A stretch of DNA of 64,000 nucleotides from Aselliscus stoliczkanus. Its lineage: Eukaryota; Chordata; Mammalia; Chiroptera; Hipposideridae. Shown in pieces: positions 1 to 10,989 of the stretch (position 1 is the first letter of the stretch; the number at the start of each line of letters is the position of its first letter). Both the position numbers and the translations under genes were made by a program. The notes below the pieces were generated by a model. The model was given only the letters and a program-made list of their open reading frames with translations. It was not told the DNA's origin and made no database searches. The DNA lies in assembly GCA_033961575.1 (NCBI GenBank), contig CM066738.1, positions 89,043,478 to 89,107,477 of the forward strand, read 5' to 3'.

Positions 1-204
1 TTTGTCAAGTGCTTTTTCTATATCTATTGAGATAATCATTAATTTCACCATCATTTTGTTAATGTGGTATATCACATTTACTAATTGGTGCATGTTGAAT
101 CATCCTTGTGTTCCTGGAATAAATCCCAGTTAATTATGGTATATGGTCCTTTAAATGTAATGTTGAATTGGGTTTGCCAATATTTTGTTAAAGATTTTTA
201 CATC
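1..204 (-). mobile_element. LINE-1 ORF2 remnant, right arm (antisense)
   Basis: Read on the minus strand, this is the reverse-transcriptase part of LINE-1 ORF2. The plus strand shows the usual antisense wording, such as 'gagataatcat' and 'aatcatccttgtgttcctgg'. The element runs off the left edge of the window. Its sequence stops at 204 and resumes at 855 with 'catcaggaatattggcc', the text that normally follows directly, so the two arms are one insertion split by a younger element. No intact reading frame survives. Confidence 0.9.
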
Positions 205-206
205 TA

Positions 207-277
207 CTGTATTTTTCCCTGTATAATGCACACCTATGTTTTTGGACCAAATTTTCAGGGAAAAAAATCTTTCATTT

Positions 278-315
<38 letters not shown>

Positions 316-852
316 AGTGTCACTGGCCCTCATATGTGGGACCCGAACACCGAGGCCGCTGGCTTCCTAAGCCAGCGCTTAACCACCGCGCCACTCGGCC
401 GGCCCTCATTTAAATTTTGTAATTCAGATTTTTATTTGTTTACATTTAGGTACTTGTTTTTTGTATTATAAAGGAATTTTAGCATTTATTTTTTAACATA
501 TTATTGTATGAGAAATTTTATGTAATAAATAATTACAAAACACAAGAACAGATACTAGGTTCAAGAGATTTTATGTATGGGTAAAAAAATTATGATATTT
601 ACACATCATAGAAGTCCAAAAACTCTTTGTTGTTCCAAGTTTGTAGTAAGTTCAACAAAACTGATTATTGTACTCCAGGGTATTATTTTGCATATGGATA
701 TCATTATTGATTTCTAGAGTTATACTGTTAACTCATAAGCATAAATAATTTATATAGATACAGAATTAGTACTACCCATGTACAATGCACATCCTTATTT
801 TTCCCTCACAAATTTGGGCAAAAGAGGGTGCATTATACCTGGCAACATACAG
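207..852. mobile_element. Non-autonomous TA-flanked DNA transposon (TcMar-like)
   Basis: A 646-bp element splits the LINE-1. Its ends are imperfect inverted repeats of about 25 bp: the left end starts 'ctgtatttttccctgtataa', and the reverse complement of the right end starts 'ctgtatgttgccaggtataa' (21 of 25 match, counting the shared 'tgcac' that follows). A TA dinucleotide flanks both ends (205-206 and 853-854), as expected for a Tc1/mariner or pogo/Tigger target duplication. The interior is AT-rich and shows no transposase frame, so it was probably mobilised in trans. A SINE lies inside it. I do not recognise the family. Confidence 0.75.
281..405 (-). mobile_element. tRNA-derived SINE (GGCCGGCC family), copy 1
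   Basis: On the minus strand: a GGCCGGCC head, an A-box-like 'ggccgagtggcgcggtgg', a tRNA-like anticodon arm with loop TTAGGAA, a B-box-like 'ggttcg'-type stretch (mutated here), the short 3' unit ending 'cactgccctc', then poly(A). The poly(T) on the plus strand is about 29 nt. The target-site duplication 'tcatttaaatttt' is at 272-284 and 406-418. This copy is nested in the 207-852 transposon. Confidence 0.93.
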
Positions 853-854
853 TA

Positions 855-1310
855 TATGCATCAGGAATATTGGCCTGTAATTTTCTTTTCTCATAGTGTC
901 CTTGTCTGGCTTTGGTGTCAGGATAATATTGGCTGTTTAGTAGTATTTCTTCCTTTTCTATTTTTTGGAAGAGTTTCAAAATAATTGGAATTAATTCTTT
1001 AAAAATGCTGTAGAATTCAACAGTGCAACCAATTAGTCCTGGACTTTTGTTTATCGGGAGGTTTTTGATTACTGATTCAATCTCCTAACAAGTAATTAGT
1101 CTGCTCAGATTTTCTGTTTCTTCATGATTCAGTCTTGGTAGACTGTATGTTCTTCTTTATTATTTTTCTTATAGTGTGTATAATTAATTGTTCATAGTAG
1201 TTTTTTATAATCCTTAGTGTTTCTGTGTTATCAGTTGTAATGTCTCCTTTTTCATTGCTGATTTTATTTATATTCATTTATTATTTGTTTTCTCTCTCTT
1301 TTTTTCTTAG
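855..1310 (-). mobile_element. LINE-1 ORF2 remnant, left arm (antisense)
   Basis: This continues the LINE-1 at 1-204 after the transposon insertion. The plus strand reads the antisense of the ORF2 reverse-transcriptase region ('tgtctggctttggtgtcagg', 'ttttgtttatcgggaggttt'). Similarity fades near 1310. Stops and frameshifts are frequent. Confidence 0.88.
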
Positions 1311-1337
1311 TCTAGTGTGTAGAGACTTAATATAAAG

Positions 1338-1420
1338 TTCAGGAGGGCAGGTTTTTCTTTAGTTCAATGATATATGCTTAGTACCGAGAAGAATGCTGGC
1401 AGATAGCAGGTGATATATGT
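1338..1420 (+). mobile_element. L2 LINE 3'-end fragment
   Basis: Weak but ordered similarity to the L2 3' end ('gaggg caggtttttctttagttcaatg' followed by 'gcttagtaccgagaagaatg' and 'agcaggtgatata'). Heavily decayed. Confidence 0.45.
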
Positions 1421-2082
1421 ATATGTGTTTACTATAGAAAGGAGAGAAACTGAGTGAATTAGAATTAGATGATAATCATCTTTTCTGCAAAGCAAGCTAG
1501 GCAAGCTAGATCAACAGATAGAGTGTGGAGTCTTGGGTCAGAGATCTAAAAATATTAAAATGATATGTATATCAATATCTCCAGCTGAATTAAAGGGGCA
1601 GTAGCTTCAATATGTATCCCTAGCTAGCTTCTAGCACATGGTTGGTGCTCCAACCATATTTGCTGAAGGTACAATAATTGATAGGAATTGAGGAATGATT
1701 ATATTCCCATTCATCTAGCCTTATTTAATCTATTTTTTTACAGTATAAATAGAAGATCTTTTCAACTGTAATTCTGATCATAGTACCTCCTCTCTTAAAA
1801 CTATTTAATTGTTTCTCATTTTTCTTAAATAAAGGTAATATTCCCTTCAATGGTTGACAAAGACCTGTGTGGTTTGGCTTTTATATGTCTTGCTAAAATC
1901 ACCTCCTTCCATTCTCAATATTTTAGAATAATGCTGATATTCATCTTTAAAATCCATATTGGATCTTCACTAAAATTGTATTGGGCTTGTTTCATAGGCT
2001 CTTCTCCTACGACTAAACAGCAATTCTTTTACTTAACCCCTCCTGTTAGGGGAAAACTTATTTCTTTATAAATACATTGAAG
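1421..2082. other. Decayed L2-like fragments, otherwise unassigned
   Basis: Around 1600-1670 there is an L2 3'-end look-alike ('cttctagcacatggttggtg'). Around 1770-1925 there is text like the internal L2 block ('ctgatcatagtacctcctct', 'cttaaaactatttaattg'). The rest is AT-rich, with no gene or RNA signal that I can see. Confidence 0.4.
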
Positions 2083-2084
2083 AA

Positions 2085-2115
<31 letters not shown>

Positions 2116-2118
2116 ATA
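2083..2118 (+). repeat. (AATA)n microsatellite
   Basis: Nine uninterrupted tetranucleotide units of aataaata type. Confidence 0.95.
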
Positions 2119-3039
2119 GGAGATGAAACAAAAGATTTAGGAAAAGAAAACTAATAGCTACATTCACAAAAGTATATAACTAGAAACAAACTCTGTTATC
2201 TACCCTTTCTTCTCCTTGTCTCCCATGAGGAAAAGGAAAATAAAGACTCAGCCATAATATGCAAGTATTTCAGAAATTGAATCAATTCAGAAGTTTGCCA
2301 AACACAAAATTTAATTGAAAAAGTAAATTATTTTTATATTATAAAGAAGATTATTTTGAAACCATTTATATACTAATTAGAACTCTAATTAGTTTTCTAT
2401 AATGAGAAATATGTAATCAAAATGTTATTTCTCCAGAGAGCGTCTGAGAATATTAGTAAGAAGTTAGTTTAGGATCAACAGGCAATTAAGACTCTTATTT
2501 TGGATAGAAAAATAAACATAAAAAGCATTTTTGCCTACTAGCTCTTTAGAATTAAAACTAAAGACATATTAGTATGAAATAATTAGAAATGCGAATGTTA
2601 TAGTGATCTTCATTTTGTTCTAATCTAGCACATGGCACCACAAAATAAAAGAATATGAAATATTTATTTTGCTACCAACAGGCTCATTTTTCCCTTCATA
2701 TATTTTTTTAGTAATCCACCCTCCACCCCTTTAATAATAATTCCCTCCCTAGGTTCTTATCTACCTCTGACCTACCTGAAGCCTACAGTTCGATTTATAT
2801 TTCTAAGCTGCCTCCTCCATCATATCTCCCCATTCCTAACTATTTCAAGATTATTACAATTTTGTTTTACCCCTCAGAAATCACACATCAAAGCCTGGCT
2901 TTGACAACTCTGTTGCTTACCCACCTTTTGGATTTCATTTACTTAATATTAAAAACCATTTATTCTCTCCTTTAACCACATTTCTCTGTTTGCTTTCTAT
3001 CCTACATAAATGTATCTTTCTGAAATCTCTGACAGAATA
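2119..3039. other. AT-rich stretch with nothing assignable
   Basis: No open frame, tandem repeat or recognisable element. A pyrimidine-richer part at 2690-2890 could be a very old LINE fragment, but I cannot name it. Confidence 0.4.
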
Positions 3040-3929
3040 GGAAAAAAGAACAAAAATACACAGAGCTTTAGAGAAATCTGGGACCATTAATTACACCAAC
3101 ATATCTATAATGGGCACACTAGAGTATAGGAAAAAATTATTAAAAATATTTGAAGAAATAATGTCTGAACACCTTTCCAATTTGATGAAAACATTAATCT
3201 ACTTGGCAAGAAGCTCAACAAAATCCAAGTAAGATAAACACAAAGAGATACATACCCTTACAAATGTCAATCAAAATGGTGAAAGTCAACAATAAATTAA
3301 AATTTTAAGGCCCTAAGAGAAAGACGATTAGCACATACAGGGGAACCCTATTAGCATTAACAGTTGACATTCCATTAGATAACTGAAGCCAGATGGCAGT
3401 GGAACAACATATTCAAAATGCTTTTAAAAATCTCAACCAAGGATCTTAAATCCAGCAAAAACATCTTTCAAAAAAGAACAGCAGAATTCATTACTAGCAG
3501 ACTTGTCCTATAAGAAATGCTAAAGGAAGTTTCTCAGTCTTCAGGTTAGTGACACCAGACAGTAATTCAAATCCACACAAAAAAAACAGAGTGTCAGTAA
3601 AGTAAGTGGGTAAGTAGTTACAAAAGATAATATAACTACATATTCATCTTATTTCTCCTGATTTCAAAAATTAGTTGCATAAAATAGATAGTATGTATAT
3701 AATTGCATTAATAACCCTATAATATATTTGAAAATAACAGCACAATGGAGATGGGTGGGGAAAAAGGCATATAGGAGCAAGGAAATGAGGACAGATAGTA
3801 GCACAAATCTACAGGAATAAATAAAGAGAACCAGGGAGGGTAAACAAGCAGCGTATTATAAGAAATACTGTACATATATACTCACCTTATTTATTCTCTC
3901 ATAATATTTGAAAGGAATATAATTATTGT

Positions 3930-4245
3930 CTTAGTCAGCTTGGACTGCTACACAGATTACCACTGACTGAGTGGCTTAAATGACAAACATTTATATCTCA
4001 CAGTTCTGGAGGCTAAAAAGTCCAAGATGAAAGTGCTGATGTGACAGCCTGCTTTCTGGTTTGCAGATGGCTACCTTCTTGCCTTTATCCTGGAAGGGCA
4101 GAAAGCAGAGAAAGGAAGCAAACTCTTTTGTGTCTCTTATGATATAAATCCTATCATGAGGACTCCACAGTCATGGTCTAACTACCTCGCAAAGACCTCA
4201 TTTCCAACTACCATTGCATTGGGGATTACAGTTTTAATATATAAA
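3930..4245 (-). mobile_element. MLT1-type MaLR LTR
   Basis: The plus strand reads the reverse complement of an MLT1 LTR: 'ttagtcagcttggactgcta', then 'gagtggcttaaatgacaaac', 'cacagttctggaggctaaaa', 'gtccaagatgaaagtgctga', and a closing part with 'cctcatttccaactaccatt' and 'gcattggggattacagt'. It is a solitary LTR with no internal retroviral genes beside it, inserted in the ancient LINE-1. Confidence 0.8.
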
Positions 4246-4474
4246 GTATGCTAATTTATGAAGTAAGAAGTATAATTAGTATTATTGGATTTAAAACATA
4301 TATTATATATATATTACATATTTAATATATAATATATAAAAAAGTAATATATGTAATATAAAAATATATATAAATATATATCTCCAAAAAGGGAAAGAGA
4401 AAAATGGAACGATATAATATTAAAATTTCTATATTTTGGGAGAACTAATTCAGTGTAAATCTGAAATAGTCTCT
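4246..4474. repeat. AT-rich low-complexity stretch
   Basis: Dense TA/ATA runs at 4290-4380 ('tattatatatatattacata'), followed by unassigned AT-rich sequence up to the mariner-like element. Confidence 0.7.
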
Positions 4475-4697
4475 GATTGGTTAAAAAAATATATACAAGT
4501 GGACACTTGGTCAACTTTGCTAAAGCAGTAATTTGACATAATCATGTGTCTGGACACTGATAGTAACCACTTTGAGCACCTCTTATAATTGCAGAAATCA
4601 AGTATGACTTGTATTCATCTTTCATTACAGGTATATAAGTATTACAATTTTAATACAGTTTTCCTTTCTTAAAATTGTATATATATTTTTGGCACTA
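4475..4697 (+). mobile_element. Non-autonomous mariner-like element, copy A (about 225 bp)
   Basis: This is homologous along its length to 60020-60259. Shared blocks are 'gagcacctctt(a/g)taattgcag', 'tgacttgtattcatctt', and 'agtattacaattttaataca' followed by 'gttttcctt'. Copy B keeps terminal inverted repeats; here the ends have decayed ('ggttaaaaaaatatatacaa' on the left, 'atatatttttggcactata' on the right). No coding capacity. Confidence 0.7.
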
Positions 4698-4817
4698 TAT
4701 CCATAGAACAAGCACAAAAACAAAACAAAACAAAAAAACCTTTAAGAAATCATTGAAGGAATTAAAATGTTATACTAGGGAATATCTATTAATACTTAAT
4801 AAAAAAGAAGGCAATAG

Positions 4818-4917
4818 TGGTGCGGTGGTTAAGCGCTGGTCTTGGAAGCCAGTGGCCCCAGTTTGGTCCAACATATGAGGGCCAGCGACACTGCCCTCAA
4901 AAAAAAAAAAAAAAAAC
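4818..4917 (+). mobile_element. tRNA-derived SINE, copy 2 (5' truncated)
   Basis: The copy starts inside the A-box-like region ('tggtgcggtggttaagcg'), lacks the GGCCGGCC head, and carries on through the anticodon arm, 'gagggccagcgacactgccc' and a 17-nt A tail. A 16-bp direct repeat 'aaaaagaaggcaatag' flanks it (4802-4817 and 4918-4933), which marks a clean target-primed insertion. Confidence 0.93.
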
Positions 4918-5762
4918 AAAAAGAAGGCAATAGAAGAGAAATAGAGAAAGAAAAATGGCATAAGACATATAGAAAGCAAAGAGAAAAATGTTAGAGGTAA
5001 ATCCAATCCTATCAGTGATATTAAATGTTAATGAATTAAATAATCCAATTAGAAGTTACAGGTAGTCAGGTTGGATATATTCCCTCCCCATTAAAAAAAA
5101 AAAGATCCAACCCATACTATTTATAAGAGATACACTTTACATTAAAAAATACAAATAGGTTGCAATAGGGGGATGGGAAAAGATATACCATACAAATGAT
5201 AACCATAAAAGAGCTGGGGTGGCCAGACTAACATTAGACAAAGTAGATTTAAAGCAGAAAATATTACTAAAAATAAAGAGAGCTATCTCTCAATGGTAAA
5301 GGGTCAATCTATCAAGAAGATATAATAATTATAAACATACCCATACCTAAAAAAAGAGTTCCAAAATACATAAAGAGAAAACTGACATAACTGAAGGGAA
5401 AAATAGGCAATTCAAAATAATAGTTAAAAACTTTAATAATTTTCTCTCAGTAATGGAAATAACTAGGCAGGAGATCAACAAAAAAATGTTAGACTTGACA
5501 AATACCATAAAACACACAGACTTAGCAGACAGCTAAAGAACACTCTATCCAACAGCAGCAGAATACATATTCTTCTCGAGACAAATGGACCATCTCCAGG
5601 ATACACTATATGCTAGACCATATAACAATCACCCGTGATTTTTAAACAGTTGAAGTATAAAATATGCCCCCTGACCATAACGCAATTAAATTTTTAAAAA
5701 TAAGAAAATTTGGTAAATTCACAAACATGTAGAATTTAAAGACAAATTTTTAAATCCAGAAT

Positions 5763-5935
5763 TATTATTATTATTACTATTATTATTTATTTTTTATGAG
5801 TTTCAGGTGTCCAAAGCAACATAATGGACATTTGCACACCTCACAAATTGATAAAACTACTACCTTTCTGACATATTATATACCTGTTACAATACCGCTG
5901 ACTATCTTCCTTATGCTATGTTTCACCCCCCACGG
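5763..5935 (-). mobile_element. Short LINE-1 3' end (antisense)
   Basis: A T-rich run (tta repeats then 'tattttttatgag') precedes 'tttcaggtgtccaaagcaac' and 'ttgcacacctcacaaattga', which match antisense LINE-1 3'-UTR text common in laurasiatherian mammals. The host LINE-1 resumes at about 5936. The insertion is 5' truncated. Confidence 0.65.
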
Positions 5936-6090
5936 CACTATTAAATAACCAAAGAAGAAATCACGAAGAAAACTGCAAAGTATTTTGAGATGGATGAAAA
6001 AATAAAAACACAGCAATATAACATATTGATGCATATAAAGCAGGATTCCGAGTGGGTATATTTAGATGTAAATGCCTGTATCCCAAAAAC

Positions 6091-6166
<76 letters not shown>

Positions 6167-6169
6167 AAG
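6091..6169 (+). repeat. (GAAA)n microsatellite
   Basis: About 17 GAAA units ending in a short (GA)n run. It lies in an A-rich part of the LINE-1 and gives spurious Lys/Glu/Arg-rich and Phe/Leu/Ser-rich frames on both strands. Confidence 0.95.
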
Positions 6170-6262
6170 ATGTCTGTAAAATCAATAACATTAGAAACAA
6201 GAGAGAAGAGCAAACTAAACCCAAAACAAGCAAAAAGAAAGTAATAATAAAGAATAAAGTAG

Positions 6263-6391
6263 GGGGCCGGCCGAGTGGCGTGGCAGTTAAGCGCTGGCTT
6301 TGGAAGCCAGCGGCCGCGGTTCGGTCCCACATGTGAGGGCCAGTGACACTGCCCTCAAAAAAAAAAATAAATAAATAATAATAATAATAAT
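6263..6391 (+). mobile_element. tRNA-derived SINE, copy 3
   Basis: Full-length head 'gggccggccgagtggcgtgg', anticodon loop TTTGGAA between stems CTGGC and GCCAG, B-box-like 'cggttcggtccc', the 'gacactgccctc' 3' unit, then a complex tail (A-run, AAT and AAAT units). The target duplication 'aataaagtag' is at 6253-6262 and 6392-6401. Confidence 0.93.
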
Positions 6392-8334
6392 AATAAAGTA
6401 GAAATAAATATTGATATAGAAAAGTAACAGATCTTTAGCTAGACTAACCAAGGGAAAAAAAGGTGAAATTATTAAAATTAAGATGAAAATGTGTGCGTGG
6501 GTACTAGCTTTATGGAAATATTAAGGTTTTTAAAGGGAATGCTATCAACAAAAGTATATACATGAACAATTTTAATAATAGTTGAAGTGGGCAGCTTTTT
6601 AAAGAAATTAATTACAGAAAATTACTCAAGAAGTAGAAAATATGAATAGATCTATAGCTCAGGTTCAGATGTCTTCACTGTTGAATTTTACCAGATTCTC
6701 AAAGCATAATACCAATCCTTGACCAATTTTTCCCCCAATAACAAACATATAAGGAACACTTGTCAAGTCATTCTATGAATCAGAATTACTTTGATATCAA
6801 AACCAGACACAAATATCACAAGAAAATAAAACTAGAATCCAAAATCTTCTATGACTACAGATGTAAAGCTACTCAACAAAATACTAGGAAACGGATAGAG
6901 CAACATATAAAAAGGATTATACACTAAGGCCAGCCAGAATTTGTAAGACTCACGGTTTCCATTTCAAAATTTACTACAAAGCTACAATAATCAAGGCAAT
7001 GCTGTGCTGGCATAAACATAGGCTATCAGATGTCAGAAGAGAATTTGAGAGTCCGTAAATAAACTGTTAACATTTATAATTAATTAATTTTCACAAGAAT
7101 TTCAAGACAATTCATTTGTGGAAAAAACACTCTTTTTAACAATGGTGCTGGGAAAACTGGATGTACATACGGTGAAAGAATAACATTTGACCTCTACCTC
7201 ACACCATGCATAAAAATTAACTCAAAATGGATCATAAATATATTTAAGAGGTAAAACTATTAAAACTCTCAGAAAAAAAACATGGGCATAAATCTTTATT
7301 ATCTTGTGTTCATCATGATATCTTAGATACAATACAAGTGAGAAAAGGAAATTCAATAAATTATTCTGTATCAAAGTTAAACACTTTTTTTTGCTGGAAA
7401 TGATACCATAAGTTAAGTGAAAAGACAACCCATAGAATGAAAGAGCATATTATAAAATCATTCATCTGATAAGAGGCTTGTGTCTAGGAGACAGGAAGAA
7501 CTTATACGACTCATAAAGAAAAAGATAAGTAATCTAAATAAAAATGTACAAATAATTGCAATACACAACATACTAGTGGCCAATAAGCACATGAAAAAGG
7601 GATCAACGTCATTAGTCATAGGAAAATTCACTCAAAACCACAATGAGGCATCACTTCCCACTCACAAGGATGGCTATAATAAAAGAGACTAGGAAGTTCT
7701 GGCTAGGATTTGGAGAAATTATATTCCTACACTGCTCATGGGAATATAAAATGGCACAGCCACTTTGGAAAACAGTTTGGCAGTTCTTCAAAATGTTAAA
7801 CATAGCCTTACCATATGACCCAGCAATTCTACTCCTAGTGATATATTCAAAATAAATGAAAATATATGTCCACTCAAAAAATTATACACAAATGTTCATA
7901 GGAGCATTTTTCATAGTAGTCAAAAAGTAAAAACAATCTAAATGCCCATTAATTTATGAATGGAAGAAACAATTTGTGGCATATCCATACAATGGAATAA
8001 TATTCAGCACTATAACAGAATAATACAGATACATGCAACAACGTGGATAAACCTTGACAACATGCGAAATGAAATAAGCAAATTCATAGAAACAGAAGAT
8101 AGAGTAGTGTTTGCTAAGTGCTTGAAGAGTGGGAAGTGGAGAGGAGGGACAATGAGTACTGACAGGAAATGGGTAAGGGTTTTCTTTTTGGGAAAACAAA
8201 AATGCTCTAAAATTAGATTGTACTGAATATTGCACAATCCTGTGAATATATATAAAGAGCATCAAACCATGCATTTTAAATGGGTGGATTGTATGGTATA
8301 GAGCTTACCTCATTAACACTGTTAGAAAACATAA

Positions 8335-8970
8335 TCCACATCATGATACTTTATTGCTTAAAAATTTCCAGGGCCGGCCGAGTGGCGCGGTGGTTAAGCG
8401 CTGGCTTGGGAAGCCAGCGGCCCCGGTTCGGTCCCACATATGAGGATCAGTGACACTGCCCTCAAAAACAAACAAACAAACAAAATTTTCCAATAACTTC
8501 TCATCTTATTTGAAGTAAAATCAAAATGGTTAAATGCATTGATAGGGTCCCCCAGGATAAGGTCTCAATGTTTACCTGTCTGTCATCATTTGCTGCTGTT
8601 CTCTGCTTGCTCAGCTACACTCATTGCTTTGCAGGTCCTCAAACTTGCCAGGGACAAGGTGTTTGCTATTTTTCCCACCTGAGCCTTTTTTTTTTTTCCC
8701 CCATAGATACTGTATGGATTGTTCCCTCATCTTGTGCGGTTGCTCAATAAAGCTTTCATGAGAACACTGTAATTTAAACTGAAACTCCTCCCCCCATCCC
8801 TCACTAAGTCCTCCTTTGTTTGTTTTGTGTTCTATCATCTCCTTTCACTAAAACATAAATTCACAAAGGCATGCCATCCTCTGCTTGTTCATTGTGGTTT
8901 CCGCAGTACCTAGAATAGTAGACTGTTACAGGGTAGGCCTGAAACAAGTGTGTATTTGCTTAATGTATCA
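8335..8970 (+). mobile_element. L2 LINE remnant (hosts SINE copy 4)
   Basis: Reading around the SINE gives the internal L2 text 'atcatgatactttattgctt' then 'taacttctcatcttatttga'. It ends with a 3' portion of the type 'ttcacaaaggcatgccatcc', 'gcagtacctagaatag', 'cctgaaacaagtgtgtattt'. Strongly diverged. Confidence 0.6.
8371..8482 (+). mobile_element. tRNA-derived SINE, copy 4
   Basis: Full-length copy: 'gggccggccgagtggcgcgg', anticodon loop TTGGGAA, 'ccccggttcggtcccacata', the 3' unit 'cagtgacactgccctc' and an (AAAC)n tail. It is flanked by 'aaaatttcca' and 'aaaattttcca'. It is inserted in the L2-like block that surrounds it. Confidence 0.93.
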
Positions 8971-10989
8971 GTTACATTACGTAGCTAATATCTTCAATGC
9001 TCTACCTCAGTCAAGAAATGTAACCTCATAGAACTTAAAGTCCTTCCACAAAAATAAAAGTGTTTCACCTTTTACAAACTAAAAAAAAAAAAAAAAAGAT
9101 GTGTTAAACTCACATCCGTTCTCAGTTAATTATCTGATAAGTCATATCACATATAGAGGGCCAGATCAAATTAATTAACCTTTACAGCAAACACACATTA
9201 TATAATTTGTTCTACTATCACAGCTCTGACATCAGTTAGTCTTTGGGTACCATTCTCTGAAATACCTTTTGTCATTACAACTGCAGGGGGAAGAGATTTA
9301 ATCAATTTGGGTCCAGCCACAGCAACCTCTGCCTGTGATTGGAGGGGATGACAGTCAAAAGAAAGAGCTTGGTAAGGAGAACACACCTATTCCCCAACAG
9401 TTACCAGGGTAACCAGAGGCAGAACCGTCAACCCTGTTGACAATTCAGGCAATAATGTTCAAAGATCAACTTCGATTTTTCATTAGGACAAACACAGAGG
9501 AAAATGTGACTCAAAAGTCATGAGATTGATTATTGTCCATGTATGATGTTAGTGTTACTGCTTTCACACACGATACACCATGAAATCTGAGGGGGTTTTG
9601 GAAGTCACCCAATCCATAAAACAGTTTCCTCACTGTGCCTACATGACACTTGCAATGATCCACAATAGTAGATTATTCCTTTGGGTTAAGAAGTATTCTT
9701 CTTAGAAGTCCTCTGCCAAAAAGACAGAGATTTTATGCATACGACACATTATTTTCCATTAACAGCATTTTAAAATAAATAACGCTTCAAAATTTGGAAT
9801 TGTTTTGTCTGCAAATATAAGAAACTGACTTTGGGCTGGTTTAAGAAGAAAACAGTCATTTATCATATAATGTCATGTAGGCTAAAAGGAACTGGAATCA
9901 AGAGATTAGAAGCTACCAAAAGTTTTTCTCAATTTCTCATACTTTCTTATCTCTGTCAGAGATTTCGTTCTTTTCTATTTACCTCTCTCTTCACAACCCA
10001 TCTTCCAATATACATTTTGCCTGCTTCTCTGGTCCATATGTTAGGTTAAAAGTGCCTTTCCCCAGCTTCCATATATACATATTTTACCTCCAGACAAAGA
10101 AAATGAAAATGTCTGCCCCATTCAGTCCCAATTGCAAAATGCCTGCAAAGACAATCTGTTTGGCAACACTTGTATAAGGAGTCCACATCTTGATTGGAGC
10201 TACAATTACTAAGAATCAAGGTCACTTGATACAAAATAGCTTCCAGGTCCATCTGTTGATTAAGGTGGACAGCTAACAGCGGAGTCAGGAGCTAGGAAGC
10301 ACCTTCACAATTGAATATATTTTAAAATCTAGATGTCAAAATGAATAGATATTTACAAAAAAGGAAAAATGCAGAAAAATCTAATAGAAAGCTACTTCTG
10401 ATATCTTCTCCAGAAACAGCTGCTATTAAACTTCTGGTATTTAACTGTTAAAACTTAGCCATTAACACCCTAACATGGATGCCTAAGAGGAAAATCTTTT
10501 CCTCTATTGTCCTGCGTTCCATACTTGGGAGCCTGCATATTAAACTGACAAAAGACAGATGAGCAAGAGAAAAGGCAAAATTTAATCCAAAGGTATGAGA
10601 GTTCACAAAAATGTGACTCAAAGGGGTGGTTAGAATTTGAGGCCTATATATCATCTTAATAAGGGAAAGAGAGGAATAGAAAGGGCACTAAAGGAAAAAT
10701 TAAATAACTTTTTAGAAAGATAAATGGGCCCTTAGGAAAAAAGATGAGAGATGAATTAGTTTTATGACAATGTCTGTTTAGTTGTGGTGTAGACTTTCCA
10801 CCTCCAGTGATAAGAGTCAATCTTCCTTCCTTGCTCCCAGGAAGGGGGGTTATGACAATTGAGTTCTTTTATTAGGTTTTGCTTTTAGACATACAAGAGA
10901 TTTTAGGACCTCAAACACCTACTGCTCACATTAATTTTAATACCACCGTGGCATATTCTGGAAGCCTTCAGATGTATTCATGTGATATA
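8971..10989. other. Unassigned, mostly AT-rich sequence
   Basis: A poly(A) run at 9082-9098. A block at 9820-10260 ('gctggtttaagaagaaaaca' onward) has the look of an old interspersed repeat. Another at 10500-10960 ('aaaggggtggttagaatttg', 'tgacaatgtctgtttagttg') resembles a diverged LTR or LINE piece. I cannot name any of them. No coding evidence. Confidence 0.4.

Larger units (their letters stand above)
3040..8330 (+). mobile_element. Ancient LINE-1 (L1M-type), ORF1 end to 3' UTR, multiply interrupted
   Basis: Successive blocks follow LINE-1 order on the plus strand. 3040-3640 is the ORF1 region ('gctttagagaaatctgggac', 'aagaagctcaacaaaatcc'). 4735-5760 is the start of ORF2 with endonuclease text ('tgccccctgaccataacgca'). 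5936-6950 is the RT region ('gataccaaaaccagacac'-like text at 6790-6810). 6960-8100 is the ORF2 C-terminus, with protein fragments such as AQPLWKTVWQFF and LPYDPAILLL. 8130-8330 is the 3' UTR ('tgcattttaaatgggtggat'). Many stops and indels make it non-functional. Insertions within it: an MLT1 LTR, a mariner-like element, SINEs at 4818 and 6263, and an inverted LINE-1 tail at 5763. Some ORF2 sequence is missing near 6945. Confidence 0.9.

Noticed and set aside
3930..4245. Provirus with retroviral genes next to the MLT1 LTRs
   Set aside because: All four MLT1 pieces are solitary or partial LTRs; no gag, pol or env sequence is seen beside them.
5941..6336. Four overlapping frames of 84-129 codons on both strands
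   Set aside because: They are produced by the (GAAA)n microsatellite joined to LINE-1 and SINE sequence.
8371..8482. True tRNA gene at the SINE copies
   Set aside because: No proper acceptor stem closure; the tRNA-like part runs into a SINE-specific 3' unit and A-rich tail, and the copies carry target duplications.
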